Assembly: GCF_001519065.1 (NCBI RefSeq)
Contig: NZ_KQ954255.1
Coordinates: 156,723 to 220,722 of the forward strand
Direction of reading: 5' to 3'
DNA: 64,000 nucleotides
Origin: Novosphingobium sp. FSW06-99
GTDB lineage: Bacteria; Pseudomonadota; Alphaproteobacteria; Sphingomonadales; Sphingomonadaceae
A program made the translations under genes and the position numbers. This document shows positions 34,318 to 43,289 of this stretch, in pieces. Numbering within the stretch: the first letter of the stretch is position 1; each line of letters starts with the position of its first letter. The notes below the pieces were generated by a model, which saw only the letters and a list, made by a program, of their open reading frames with translations, was not told where the DNA came from and searched no databases.

Positions 34318-36996
34318 ATGAAACGACCAAAGCATCGCAGATTGAAACTGTCGACTGCGTTGAGTGCGACGACGATCCTGGCCGGTATTGCATGTCCGAT
34401 GCTGGCAATGGCGCAGGATGCTGTCTCGACAACCGCGCCGGCACCGCCGCCGACGGGCGATGGCGGTACTGGCCTGGACACGATCGTGGTGACGGCAACC
34501 CGCGAAAAGACCAGCGTCCAGAAAGTGCCGATTTCGATGCAGGCTTTTTCCGCGACCGCGCTTGAAGATCGGCAAGTGCAAGGTCTGTCGGACCTTGCCA
34601 CCTTGTTGCCATCGGTTTCGTTTGCAGGGATCGGCCCGGGTCGCAACACGCCCTATTTTCGCGGTATCGTGCCGGCGGGCGGCAACTATGCCTCGGTCGG
34701 CTATTACCTCGACGATATTCCGATCACCGGCACCGGCGTACCGGAGATCCACACGTATGATATCGAGCGGATCGAGGCGTTGTCCGGTCCGCAAGGGACA
34801 CTTTACGGCGCAGGCTCGCTGGCTGGCACGATCCGTTTCATCACCGACAAGCCCAAGATTGGCAAATGGGAATACGGTATGGAAGTGGAGGCCAACAAGT
34901 ATGGCGGCCATGGCGCGGGGGGCAATTTCGAAGGCTATATCAATGTCCCGGTCAGCGAAAATGTCGCCATACGGGTGATGGCTTATTATCGCCATGACGG
35001 TGGGTACATCAACAACACGCCCAACAACGGGCAATTTGCCGATTTCGGCGGTTCGCCATCAGTCCTGAATCTGGGCGACAACAATCCGGCCACAAGTTAC
35101 ACCCTGAACAATTCGAATATCGCCAAGAACAATTACAATCCGATCTATGAATATGGCGGTCGTTTTCAGATGTTGTGGGAACCCGGGCCGGGCTGGGAAG
35201 TCATGCCTGAAATCACTGCCCAGCGGCAGACGGCATATGGCTATTTCGGTTATGATCCCAATGTCGGCCAGCTCGACGTGCATGACTATTCACCCACGCG
35301 GAACGATGATCGCTGGTTTCAGGCCGAATTGTCGATCCATGGCCATATCGGCGACTGGGACGTGTTTTCGGCGACCGGCTATTTCAAACGCCAGATCTAT
35401 CTGAATAACGACTATACCTATTATTCGGTAACCTATGACAAGGAAGGCACGACCAGCCTCAGCAATGAAAATTACAATGAAAATTATTTGCAATTTTTCA
35501 GCAAGAACGGCTGCACGGGTTCGGGCGCAACACTCAAGTGCACGCAATTGATCAATCCGACCCAGGCCTATTTCGCCAACAACAGCCAGGAAAAGTTTAC
35601 CCAGGAAGTTCGCATCAAGACCCCGGCGCATTGGCCGTTCGATGTCACGCTGGGAGCATTCTACCAGAACCAGTTCGACGAAAATAACAGCAATTATTAC
35701 ATTTCGGGCCTCGGCAATATCGAAGGCTATACGGAATCCGGTGGCGGCCTGAACCCGGCGGGATTCGGCATTCCGGTACAGGACGGCGGCACGATGGTGC
35801 TGGGATCGCCTGCGGTCAAAGGCGATACGTTCTATCTTGTCGAAAACAACCAGTATTACCACGATGAAGCCATCTTCGGCGAAGGGCACTATGCCATCAC
35901 CCCGAATTTGAAGTTCACCGGCGGTCTCCGCTATTTCTGGACCGCCTATGATACGCTCGGGCTGGCAGGCGTGATGGGGTCGGCGCAGAGCACGTCTTCA
36001 TCGCTGTTTGTGCCGACCGGTACGTATGGCTGCCCGACACCGTTGCCGACCAACACGCGGTTGACCTGCCTGAACAGCAATCCCGCCGCAGCCGATGAAG
36101 TAGGGCGGTACCGGGAAAGCGGCGAAACACACAAGGCCGCGCTCGACTGGCAGTTCGAATCCGACAAGATGGTCTATTTCAACTATTCGACCGGATTCCG
36201 CCCGGGCGGGTTCAACCGTCCCTTGCGCATTCGCGGCTATGGCCTGGCCACGGTCGAGCCGTTCAAGTCGGAAAAGTTGAGCAACTTTGAACTGGGTATC
36301 AAGACCACCTGGAACAACATCTTCCGACTTAACGTTTCTGCCTATTACGAGACCTGGAACAATATCCAGTACAGCGTAGTCGTGGCCGGAACCCAGGGTG
36401 CCGGCATTACCGGCAATGCCGGGACCGCGCACGTCAAGGGGGTGGAATATGATGCCAACCTCAAACTCGGCAAATTCACCATTTCGACCAACGGCGCCTA
36501 CAACGACGCACGGCTGGCGTCGGATTTCTGCAATTTCGTTTTCAATCAGTCCAACGGTTCGATTGGCCAGTTGTCGTCATGTTCCGCCGGCACGTATAAC
36601 AGTGGAACCCCGACGGTGGCAGCGACCGGCGGCACTCGCCTGCCGCGCCAGCCGATGTTCAAAGGCACGACGTCGGTACGCTATGACACCGAAGTCGGGG
36701 ACTACAAGGCGTACATCCAGGGCGCCATGCTGTATCAGACCGGTGCAACGCAGAACCTGAACACCTATCTCGATTCGCTGTTGGGCGACACGCCGGGCTT
36801 TGCCAGCGTCGACTTCTCTGTCGGTGCAAACAAGGGGCCCTATCATGTCGAACTGTTCATCCAGAACGCGTTCAACGAATTGGGGCAGCTTACCAAGAAC
36901 ACGTTCTGTTCGATCCAGGAATGCAGCAATTCTGCGCGCACGTTCACGATCAAACCGCAGTTCTTTGGCATCAAATTTGCCTACAACTACAAATAG
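34318..36996 (+). CDS. TonB-dependent outer membrane receptor
   Basis: This receptor has 892 residues. The signal peptide ends AMA-Q (about residue 32), followed by a Pro-rich linker and TonB box LDTIVVTATRE (about 53-63). The plug domain shows YFRGIVPAGG and IEALSGPQGTLYGAGSLAGTIRFI, and the barrel ends FFGIKFAYNYK with terminal-region aromatic residues. The barrel is unusually rich in Asn/Tyr. The upstream TPR-sulfotransferase and the divergent PQQ-dehydrogenase operon suggest that it imports a substrate or product of that oxidation system, perhaps a sulfated or sugar-like compound; this is inference. AAGGGGC precedes the ATG. A strong terminator follows the stop. Confidence 0.94.
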   Translation: MKRPKHRRLKLSTALSATTILAGIACPMLAMAQDAVSTTAPAPPPTGDGGTGLDTIVVTATREKTSVQKVPISMQAFSATALEDRQVQGLSDLATLLPSVSFAGIGPGRNTPYFRGIVPAGGNYASVGYYLDDIPITGTGVPEIHTYDIERIEALSGPQGTLYGAGSLAGTIRFITDKPKIGKWEYGMEVEANKYGGHGAGGNFEGYINVPVSENVAIRVMAYYRHDGGYINNTPNNGQFADFGGSPSVLNLGDNNPATSYTLNNSNIAKNNYNPIYEYGGRFQMLWEPGPGWEVMPEITAQRQTAYGYFGYDPNVGQLDVHDYSPTRNDDRWFQAELSIHGHIGDWDVFSATGYFKRQIYLNNDYTYYSVTYDKEGTTSLSNENYNENYLQFFSKNGCTGSGATLKCTQLINPTQAYFANNSQEKFTQEVRIKTPAHWPFDVTLGAFYQNQFDENNSNYYISGLGNIEGYTESGGGLNPAGFGIPVQDGGTMVLGSPAVKGDTFYLVENNQYYHDEAIFGEGHYAITPNLKFTGGLRYFWTAYDTLGLAGVMGSAQSTSSSLFVPTGTYGCPTPLPTNTRLTCLNSNPAAADEVGRYRESGETHKAALDWQFESDKMVYFNYSTGFRPGGFNRPLRIRGYGLATVEPFKSEKLSNFELGIKTTWNNIFRLNVSAYYETWNNIQYSVVVAGTQGAGITGNAGTAHVKGVEYDANLKLGKFTISTNGAYNDARLASDFCNFVFNQSNGSIGQLSSCSAGTYNSGTPTVAATGGTRLPRQPMFKGTTSVRYDTEVGDYKAYIQGAMLYQTGATQNLNTYLDSLLGDTPGFASVDFSVGANKGPYHVELFIQNAFNELGQLTKNTFCSIQECSNSARTFTIKPQFFGIKFAYNYK

Positions 36997-37020
36997 TCCT
37001 TTTTTCCAGTTCCCTGCCTG

Positions 37021-37051
37021 CCCCCCGTGTCCACCGCACGGGGGGTCTTTT
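37021..37051 (+). terminator. Intrinsic terminator between TonB receptor and qhpE
   Basis: CCCCCCGTG (37021-37029) pairs perfectly with CACGGGGGG (37037-37045) across a 7-base loop, followed by TCTTTT. It lies between convergent genes, 8 bp from the qhpE stop, and mainly serves the receptor gene. Confidence 0.85.
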
Positions 37052-37058
37052 GTGGGGT

Positions 37059-37679
37059 TCAGGTCAGTCGCCCGGTGGCGAACAGTCCGCTGACTTGCGC
37101 CGTGGCAAAGCTGACGCCATGCAGATTGCGCCGGGCGGACACACCGGGGATCGGGCGCGGATAGCCGGTGGCGTAATGCACGCCATCGGCCAAATGCACC
37201 GTGCCGCGCGGCAGGTCCCAGTCCAGGCCGACCGCGACTACACCAGGGCATTGTCCCGGCCAGCACGGCGCGCCATCGGGCCCCGTGGCCGGCGCAACGA
37301 TGTGTGCCACCCCGGCGGCGGCGACCGCGCGCGCGAACATGTCGGCATGGGCGGCATTTGTCGTGCCGAGGCTGCAATTGATCACCTGCGCGCCGGAACG
37401 GGCGGCCCACACGATGGCGGTGGTCAGCGCCAGCGCGCTGGCGCGCAGGCCATCGCGAAACACGCGGATCGGAACAATGTCGGCGTCGGGAGCCAGTTCC
37501 TGGATTGCGGCGGTAACCGCGGTGCCGTGTCCCAGCCGGTCCAGCGTTGCCTCATCGCCCGCAACCACGCTGCCATCGGCGGCGATCATCACCCCGGGCA
37601 ACAGGCGCGCGGTCACGACATGCGGATGCCCGGGGAACACGCCGCTGTCGATCACCGCAATGCGCACGCGATCAGCCAC
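37059..37679 (-). CDS. qhpE: Subtilisin-like protease for QhpC leader cleavage
   Basis: This 206-residue serine protease lacks a signal peptide. The triad is visible: Asp11 in AVIDSGV, His51 in HGTAVTAA and Ser190 in GVSFATA. The usual oxyanion-hole Asn context reads APATGPDG, an unusual variant. In quinohemoprotein amine dehydrogenase maturation, QhpE removes the leader of the crosslinked gamma subunit in the cytoplasm. The GTG start at 37679 overlaps the qhpF stop by 8 bp; this start is chosen because the Asp motif then sits at the normal position. It is the last gene of the qhp operon. The assignment rests on family plus complete operon context. Confidence 0.88.
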   Translation of the reverse strand: MADRVRIAVIDSGVFPGHPHVVTARLLPGVMIAADGSVVAGDEATLDRLGHGTAVTAAIQELAPDADIVPIRVFRDGLRASALALTTAIVWAARSGAQVINCSLGTTNAAHADMFARAVAAAGVAHIVAPATGPDGAPCWPGQCPGVVAVGLDWDLPRGTVHLADGVHYATGYPRPIPGVSARRNLHGVSFATAQVSGLFATGRLT

Positions 37680-39297
37680 GGGTGACGACCGTGGCCTGCC
37701 CGCCGTCGAGCGTGATCACCATGTCGGCCAGCGCGGCCAGCGCGGGCTTGTGCGTGATGATCACGATCGTGGCATCGGGCAAAACGCTGCGCAGCCCCTG
37801 CGCGACGTGGCGTTCGGTTTCGGCATCGAGCGCCGCGCTCGGTTCGTCGAGCACCAGCACCGCCGGGCGCCGCAACATCGCGCGGGCCAGCGCGATACGC
37901 TGTCGCTCGCCCGCCGACAGCGCCAGGCCGCGTTCGCCCACCGGCGTGTCGAGCCCTTGGGGCAGGCGCGCCAGCAGGTCGCCGAGCCCGGCGGCCCTGG
38001 CTGCGGCGTCGATGGCGGTGCGTTCGGCGTCGGCCACGGCAAAGGCGATGTTTTCGGCCATCGTCGCGTTGAACAGGAACGGCGTCTGATCGATCAGCAC
38101 CACCGCCCGGCGCAGATCGGCCAGCGCCAGATCGCGCGCATCGATCCCGCCGATCAGCACCTGGCCCGCATCGGGATCGCGAAACCGTACGATCAGATCG
38201 GCCAGGGTCGATTTTCCCGCACCGCTGACCCCCAGGATCGCCGCCATCGCGCCAGCCGGGATGTGGCAATCGACCCCGGTCAGCACGGCATCCCGGTCAT
38301 GCCGGAAATGCACGCCTGCAAAGGCGATCGACAGCGGCCCCTGCGGTGCTGGCCGCGGATGGTCCGGCTCTGCCACATCGGGTGGCGTGTCAAACAGTTC
38401 GAAGATGCGCCCCAGCGCGACGCGCGTGGAGGCGAGGCCCGACGACAGCCCCAGCAGCGATTGCACCGGCGTGAACAGGCGCCCCTGATAGGCCATGAAC
38501 GCCACCAGCGTGCCGATCGTCATCGTGCCCGACAGGATGCGCCACCCGCCATAGAGCGTGACCGCGGCACTCGAACAGGCCAGCACCGCCCCCGGCACGG
38601 CACCGGCCAGAAACGACGCCATCTGCATCTGCAACATCGTCGCAACGAAGGCCCGGTTGCGTGTGGCAAACCGCGCCGCTTCGTGCGCTTCGCCGCCCAG
38701 CGCGGTCACCACGCGCATGCCCATCACCGTATCGACCAGAAAACTGCCAAGATCCGCACCGCGTTCGCGCATCGTCCTGGTGATCGTCACCAGCCGCCGT
38801 TGCAGCAGGACGAACAACCCCGTCGCGACCGGCACCAGCAGCGTGCCGAGCACAAACAGCCGCCAGTCGAGCCAGACCATCATCGCCAGCGAACCGATCA
38901 GGAACAGCACATTGCCCAGCACCGCCAGCAAAGTGTCGCCCGCCGCGCGCTGGACATCGCTGACATCGCTGTTGATCCGGCTCATCAGATCGCCCAGCCG
39001 GAACCGCGCATAAAAGCGCGGGCTCAGTTTTTGCAGATGGGCCAGCAGCGCCACGCGGATATCGAATAGCATCGCCGCCGACAGCGCCACATAGCGGTAC
39101 GAGGCCATGATATTGAGCACTGCGCCCACCACCGTCACCAGCACGGTCAACCCGGCGATGCGTACCAGCAACGCGAAATTGTGGTGCATCAACGCGCCGT
39201 CGATCAACAGTTTCGACAACCACGGTTGCACCATCCCGACGGCGGTGGCGGTTAAACTGATCATCAGCACGCCGACAAACCGCAGGCGATAGGGCAT
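37672..39297 (-). CDS. qhpF: ABC transporter (permease-ATPase fusion) of QHNDH maturation, start uncertain
   Basis: The transporter half-molecule has six membrane helices followed by an ATPase: Walker A GVSGAGKST, Q-loop IDQTPFLFNATMAENI, signature LSAGERQRIALARA, Walker B VLVLDEPSAAL and the H-loop THKPALA. It is thought to carry the processed gamma subunit to the periplasm. The first ATG (39297) begins at MPYRLRFVGVL, but the conserved sequence WGTYRRLIPWL just upstream in frame clearly belongs to the protein, and no ATG, GTG or TTG precedes it after the qhpG stop. Translation may start at a CTG near 39363 or another non-canonical codon, so the true protein is probably about 20 residues longer than the 541 given. 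Confidence 0.85.
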   Translation of the reverse strand: MPYRLRFVGVLMISLTATAVGMVQPWLSKLLIDGALMHHNFALLVRIAGLTVLVTVVGAVLNIMASYRYVALSAAMLFDIRVALLAHLQKLSPRFYARFRLGDLMSRINSDVSDVQRAAGDTLLAVLGNVLFLIGSLAMMVWLDWRLFVLGTLLVPVATGLFVLLQRRLVTITRTMRERGADLGSFLVDTVMGMRVVTALGGEAHEAARFATRNRAFVATMLQMQMASFLAGAVPGAVLACSSAAVTLYGGWRILSGTMTIGTLVAFMAYQGRLFTPVQSLLGLSSGLASTRVALGRIFELFDTPPDVAEPDHPRPAPQGPLSIAFAGVHFRHDRDAVLTGVDCHIPAGAMAAILGVSGAGKSTLADLIVRFRDPDAGQVLIGGIDARDLALADLRRAVVLIDQTPFLFNATMAENIAFAVADAERTAIDAAARAAGLGDLLARLPQGLDTPVGERGLALSAGERQRIALARAMLRRPAVLVLDEPSAALDAETERHVAQGLRSVLPDATIVIITHKPALAALADMVITLDGGQATVVTRG

Positions 39298-39359
39298 CAG
39301 CCATGGAATCAGACGGCGGTATGTGCCCCAGTTTGCGACAGGCGATTGGAGGGGCGGGT

Positions 39360-40370
39360 TCAGGCAGCAACCTCGCGCGCGACCAGGCGGTCGCCCATCA
39401 GCACGAACTGCGCCTCGCCCGCCTGCGCCAATTGCCGGGTGCACCAGGCGTGACCTTCGGCCAGCGCGCCTGCCTCGGCGCGCCACCACGCGCTGTTGCC
39501 CCCGCGCGCATAGAACGGCCAGGATACGGTCAGGTGGCGGCGCATCGTGGCGATCATCATGGCGCGATAATGCGCAAGCACTGCCGCATCGTCCAGCCCC
39601 GCGTCGTGCCCCGAAATTGCCGCAGCCGCCGCAGCGGCCAGAATGCCGCCGCGCACCGCCGTCGCGGTGCCATCGCCGCAAATCGGATCGAGCGCCAGCG
39701 CCGCGCTGCCCAGCACGAGCGATCCAGGCCCGGCGGGATTGTCGAGCAGTTTCGGCGCGGTCTCGAAGCAGGACGAGACCGCGCCGATTGCAGCGACTGC
39801 CGGTGCCACCAACCGGCTGTCGCGCAAGGCCAATTCTGCGTCGTTGCCAACCACCAGCAACCAGCCGGTGGTTTCGCCCGTCGGTATCAGGAACAGCCAG
39901 CCCTGCGCCAGCGCCTCTACCAGGGCAGCCGCGCGATTGGCCCGGGGCGTCAATTCCACCGGCAGCGCCATGGCCTCGCGTGCGCCAAAATGAATCACGC
40001 GGGCATCGGCAGGCGGCGTGGTGGTCAGCGCAAGGGCAGGGGAGGTGTGGTCTGCGTCCTCATGGCTATCCGGCCAGGGCAGTGCCTGCGCCAGCCGGTT
40101 CCCGGCGATCACCCACCCGCGATGCGCAAACACGCGGGGCGTGTCAGTGCCCCACAACACCACCCGCCGTTCGATCGGGTGTGCGCCGTCCGGCAAGGCA
40201 AACCCTGTAAAGACATCGCCCAACAGGGCCAGCGCCGCCTCTCCCAGCAGCACCACCGGTGCTTGTCGCGCCGCCGGTGCGGCCCCGACCGCCACCGGAA
40301 TACCGCGCGCGGCCAGGCATTGCGCGGCACTGGCGGCGGCAATCCCCTGGCCAGACACACGCAGCACCAT
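39360..40370 (-). CDS. qhpG: FAD-dependent tryptophan-hydroxylating monooxygenase of QHNDH
   Basis: The 336-residue flavoprotein carries an N-terminal dinucleotide fold SGQGIAAASAAQCLAARGIPVAV and a C-terminal flavin motif GSAALALDPICGDGTATAVRGG, typical of the halogenase/hydroxylase branch of flavoprotein monooxygenases. QhpG adds the two oxygen atoms to the gamma-subunit tryptophan that becomes the quinone of cysteine tryptophylquinone. The ATG at 40370 follows the qhpB stop by two bases. In a related organism the gene order may differ, but its neighbourhood with qhpB and qhpF leaves little doubt. Confidence 0.85.
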   Translation of the reverse strand: MVLRVSGQGIAAASAAQCLAARGIPVAVGAAPAARQAPVVLLGEAALALLGDVFTGFALPDGAHPIERRVVLWGTDTPRVFAHRGWVIAGNRLAQALPWPDSHEDADHTSPALALTTTPPADARVIHFGAREAMALPVELTPRANRAAALVEALAQGWLFLIPTGETTGWLLVVGNDAELALRDSRLVAPAVAAIGAVSSCFETAPKLLDNPAGPGSLVLGSAALALDPICGDGTATAVRGGILAAAAAAAISGHDAGLDDAAVLAHYRAMMIATMRRHLTVSWPFYARGGNSAWWRAEAGALAEGHAWCTRQLAQAGEAQFVLMGDRLVAREVAA

Positions 40371-40372
40371 CG

Positions 40373-41473
40373 TCACTGCAACGCGATCATCCCGGCCATG
40401 GTGGCGTCCGCCGCCATATCCCAGGTCTTTTCCCATTTCAGGCTGGCCGCATCATAGACCTCGATGTCGTAGCTGGCGCCATAGATATAAAGCTTTGCCC
40501 CGTCCTGCGACATGCCGAGCGTAAAGCGCGATCGGCAATGAAATTCCTGTTTGTCCGTCAGTTTCAGGTCGGTCAGATCGAATTTCCAGAACTCGCAGCG
40601 CTTGTTGCCGGTCATCCCGGTGGTCGCGACGGTATAGGCGGTCTTGCCGTCAGGGGTGACTTCAAGGCCCGAGATCTGGTTGGTGATCGGCCCGATCGGG
40701 GTGAAGGCAAACTTGCGCGCGGTCAGGTCGAACCGGCCGATGCCAAAGATCTTGTTGTGCACATAAGGATCGTCGGCGGTAAACATCGACACCAGTTGGT
40801 TGGGCGTGGTCAATTGCAACCCTTCGATCCCGCCGCCGAATGCCACGTTTTCATAGCCGGTGGCATCGGCCTTTTCGACATCGATGCGATCGACCACTTT
40901 CAGGCTGGCGGCGTCGACCAGCAGAACCTTGTTCTTGAACAGATAGAGCGTCTTGCCATCGGGCGAAATCATCATCGGCGCGCGATATCCGCCGGCCAGG
41001 GCATCATCCTGCGGTTCCAGATCGGCGGTCCGCACGATTTTCTTCGCCACCAGGTCGATCACCGCAAATTGTTGTTTCGACACCACATAGCGATCGACCT
41101 GTTTGTCGATGCGCATCAGCACGGTGTAGAAATAGCGTCCGGTCGGATCGGGCACACCGCCATTGAAACGATACTTTTCGGTCGGCGTGTTGAGGGCGAA
41201 TTGCGTCAGGATCTTGTGGGTTGCGGCATCGAGCACGATCACCCCGCTGGTGGTGATGGTCGTGGCATAGATCTTTGACCGATCGGCGCTCAGCCGCAAC
41301 GACACCGGCAATCCGGTTTCCAGCGCGATCTTGTCCTTTACCGCACCGGTCTGGTCATCGATGGTGAACAGTTTGTCGGGATACGTGCCCAACATCAACG
41401 ACCCGGCGTGGGCGGGCACAGCCGCCGCCAGTGCGATCAGCGTACAAATCAGTTTACGCGGCAACATGGGCAT
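40373..41473 (-). CDS. qhpB: Quinohemoprotein amine dehydrogenase beta subunit
   Basis: The 366-residue periplasmic protein has a signal peptide (cleavage at AHA-G, about residue 24). A seven-bladed propeller with repeats such as VLDAATHKILTQFAL and FAVIDLVAKKIVRTADL forms the beta subunit, which houses the gamma subunit at the active-site entrance. The size and the MLGTYPDKLFTIDDQTGAVKDKI opening fit known QhpB proteins. The ATG at 41473 has a GGGGGG ribosome-binding site and follows qhpC by 32 bp; a second ATG two codons later is also possible. The much longer open frame that extends upstream over qhpC is not coding. Confidence 0.9.
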   Translation of the reverse strand: MPMLPRKLICTLIALAAAVPAHAGSLMLGTYPDKLFTIDDQTGAVKDKIALETGLPVSLRLSADRSKIYATTITTSGVIVLDAATHKILTQFALNTPTEKYRFNGGVPDPTGRYFYTVLMRIDKQVDRYVVSKQQFAVIDLVAKKIVRTADLEPQDDALAGGYRAPMMISPDGKTLYLFKNKVLLVDAASLKVVDRIDVEKADATGYENVAFGGGIEGLQLTTPNQLVSMFTADDPYVHNKIFGIGRFDLTARKFAFTPIGPITNQISGLEVTPDGKTAYTVATTGMTGNKRCEFWKFDLTDLKLTDKQEFHCRSRFTLGMSQDGAKLYIYGASYDIEVYDAASLKWEKTWDMAADATMAGMIALQ

Positions 41474-41505
41474 ATCCCCCCGATAATCGATGTGGCGGCA
41501 ACAAG

Positions 41506-41835
41506 TCAGGGAAACACGATGTCCAGATTGCGCCAATCCTTGGTCGCGGCGGCGCAATTGCTGGCCCAGTCGGGCGAATAGTTGACATGATCTGCCACCT
41601 GTACCGGCCAGAAACACGTGACATAGCAATCGTACAGATCGCGCTCGACCGGTTGACACAGCCCGGCGGTGCCGCCCGTGGCATCGACTTCCCAACCCGG
41701 CGAAAACGACAGCGAACAGCCCAGCGGCACGTGTGGTCGCGGCGCCTGCTGCAACGCCACGACATCCTCTTCCTGCGCGGCCAGATCGGCCGAAATGCGC
41801 CGGGCCTTGGCGTTCAATGGGGTGAGGTGCTTCAT
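41506..41835 (-). CDS. qhpC: Quinohemoprotein amine dehydrogenase gamma subunit, CTQ precursor
   Basis: This is a 109-residue peptide precursor with a non-Sec leader of about 30 residues. The crosslinking residues match the known Paracoccus pattern exactly in spacing: Cys40-Glu49, Cys60-Asp66 and Cys74-Asp82 for the three thioether bridges, and Cys70 with Trp76 for cysteine tryptophylquinone (mature numbering Cys7-Glu16, Cys27-Asp33, Cys41-Asp49, Cys37-Trp43). The context is DLYDCYVTCFWPVQVAD. It is the catalytic subunit, oxidising primary amines. The ATG overlaps the qhpD stop (ATGA). The leader is bound and later cut by the operon's own enzymes. Confidence 0.95.
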   Translation of the reverse strand: MKHLTPLNAKARRISADLAAQEEDVVALQQAPRPHVPLGCSLSFSPGWEVDATGGTAGLCQPVERDLYDCYVTCFWPVQVADHVNYSPDWASNCAAATKDWRNLDIVFP

Positions 41836-43289
41836 GACAAGCCCTTTCGGTCGGCAAAACGTTCGAGGAACTGCGGGTTGCGCACTGCCAGCGTGCCATA
41901 AATGGCCAGCACGCGATCGGTCCATTCGCGGATCCAGTCGCAATAGTGCAAGTTGGCGTGGCCGGTGTCGCCATAGCGCACAAACGCTTCGTGATGGCAG
42001 CCCCCGGCGCACAGCGGCCGCGCCCAGCACGACGTGCATTCGTACTTTGCCCCGACGTGCCCGCGCGCCAGGAAATCGGCGCGCCTGTCCTGATCGACGC
42101 CGCTGCCGACGTGGCCCAGCACATGCTCGTCGGCATCGGTAAAGCGGTGGCACGGCGACAGATCGCCCGATGGGCTGACCCCGAGCAGGCCGAGCCCCGC
42201 GCCGCACGGATGCGATTTGTTGGTGCCGACGACCAGCTCGCTCAAGGTTTCCGACACATTCGAAAACCCGTGCATCTGCCCGCGCAACGCATGGTCCAGC
42301 CATTCGTCGGCCAGCGCATGAAATCCGTTCAGCACGCCGCGCATGCCATCGCCGTTCAGCCCGAAATCGTGCCCGTCTTCGGTGGTGGTAACCGGCGCAA
42401 AACCGATTTCGTGAAAGCCGATGTCGTGCTTGAGATGGTGATAGATCGCCACCACATCAGTCACCCCGGCGCTCAATGTCACACGCGCGGTGATCGCGCG
42501 CGTCTTGTGCCGCGCGATCAGGGCCTTCAGCCGGGGCAGAATGACCGCGTAGCTGCCTTTGCCGCTTTTGTAGACACGGCGGGCATCCTGCATTTCCTCG
42601 GGGCCATCGATCGACACCGTCACGCCCACCGCATGGCCGGCCAGAAAATCGATGATCGGATCGGTCAGCAGCGTTGCATTGGTGGTCAGGCTGTAGGTCA
42701 CGCGCCGCCCGCTCTCGGCCGCTTTGGCATCGGCATACGCGACCACATCGCGCAGCAATTTGAAATTCATCAGCGTTTCGCCGCCAAAGAACGTCACATG
42801 CACCGCATCGCGGCCTTTGGCGCTGTCGAGCAGGAAATCGACTGCCGCGCGCGCCGTTTCGGGCGTCATGTATTTGGGCTTGCCGGTTTGCGTCGAAATC
42901 TTGTCGGCACCGAATTCATAGCAATATGTGCATGCCAGATTGCACTGGTTGGTGACGTTGAGCACCAGCGCCTGCAACGGAAAATCGGCGGGTGGGCTGT
43001 CGACCAGCGCGACCGGCGACACGACATGATCGGCCTCGATCAAGCCGACCAGGCGCAATTCGCGCAGCAGTCCCTCGGCATCGGCCTGGCTCATCCCGTC
43101 GTCGGTCAACGCTGCGGCCAGATCGCCATGGGCCACCGGTGCATCGCGCAACCGGCCCAGCACATCGGCAGTGGCCGCATCGAGGGCGAAAATTGCCCCG
43201 GCGCGCGGCAGATAGACGAAGTCCGCCTCTGCCGCGAGGAACCGGTGCATTTCTCCCGCGCGGTAGCGGTGTTCGAGCAAAGTGGTCAC
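41832..43289 (-). CDS. qhpD: Radical SAM/SPASM enzyme forming QhpC thioether crosslinks
   Basis: The 485-residue enzyme has an N-terminal peptide-recognition region (about 1-100), then the radical SAM cluster motif CNLACTYC (Cys116, Cys120, Cys123), FFGGETLMNF, and a C-terminal SPASM domain with CGAG, CHRF, CTSCWARPLCAGGCH. It makes the Cys-to-Asp/Glu thioether bonds in QhpC. The start is GTG at 43289, overlapping the qhpA stop (GTGA); longer extensions upstream lie inside qhpA. It overlaps qhpC by four bases, fitting an enzyme that acts on that peptide as it is made. Confidence 0.95.
   Translation of the reverse strand: MTTLLEHRYRAGEMHRFLAAEADFVYLPRAGAIFALDAATADVLGRLRDAPVAHGDLAAALTDDGMSQADAEGLLRELRLVGLIEADHVVSPVALVDSPPADFPLQALVLNVTNQCNLACTYCYEFGADKISTQTGKPKYMTPETARAAVDFLLDSAKGRDAVHVTFFGGETLMNFKLLRDVVAYADAKAAESGRRVTYSLTTNATLLTDPIIDFLAGHAVGVTVSIDGPEEMQDARRVYKSGKGSYAVILPRLKALIARHKTRAITARVTLSAGVTDVVAIYHHLKHDIGFHEIGFAPVTTTEDGHDFGLNGDGMRGVLNGFHALADEWLDHALRGQMHGFSNVSETLSELVVGTNKSHPCGAGLGLLGVSPSGDLSPCHRFTDADEHVLGHVGSGVDQDRRADFLARGHVGAKYECTSCWARPLCAGGCHHEAFVRYGDTGHANLHYCDWIREWTDRVLAIYGTLAVRNPQFLERFADRKGLS

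Noticed and set aside
37201..39069. 622-codon + strand open frame opposite qhpF/qhpE
   Set aside because: Shadow of the ABC transporter and protease genes, whose catalytic motifs are intact on the - strand.
40371..40436. N-terminal extension of qhpG into qhpB
   Set aside because: The dinucleotide-binding motif begins right after the ATG at 40370, two bases past the qhpB stop.
41474..42136. N-terminal extension of qhpB over qhpC
   Set aside because: The extension lies in a shadow frame of qhpC and qhpD; a signal peptide with a ribosome-binding site begins at 41473.
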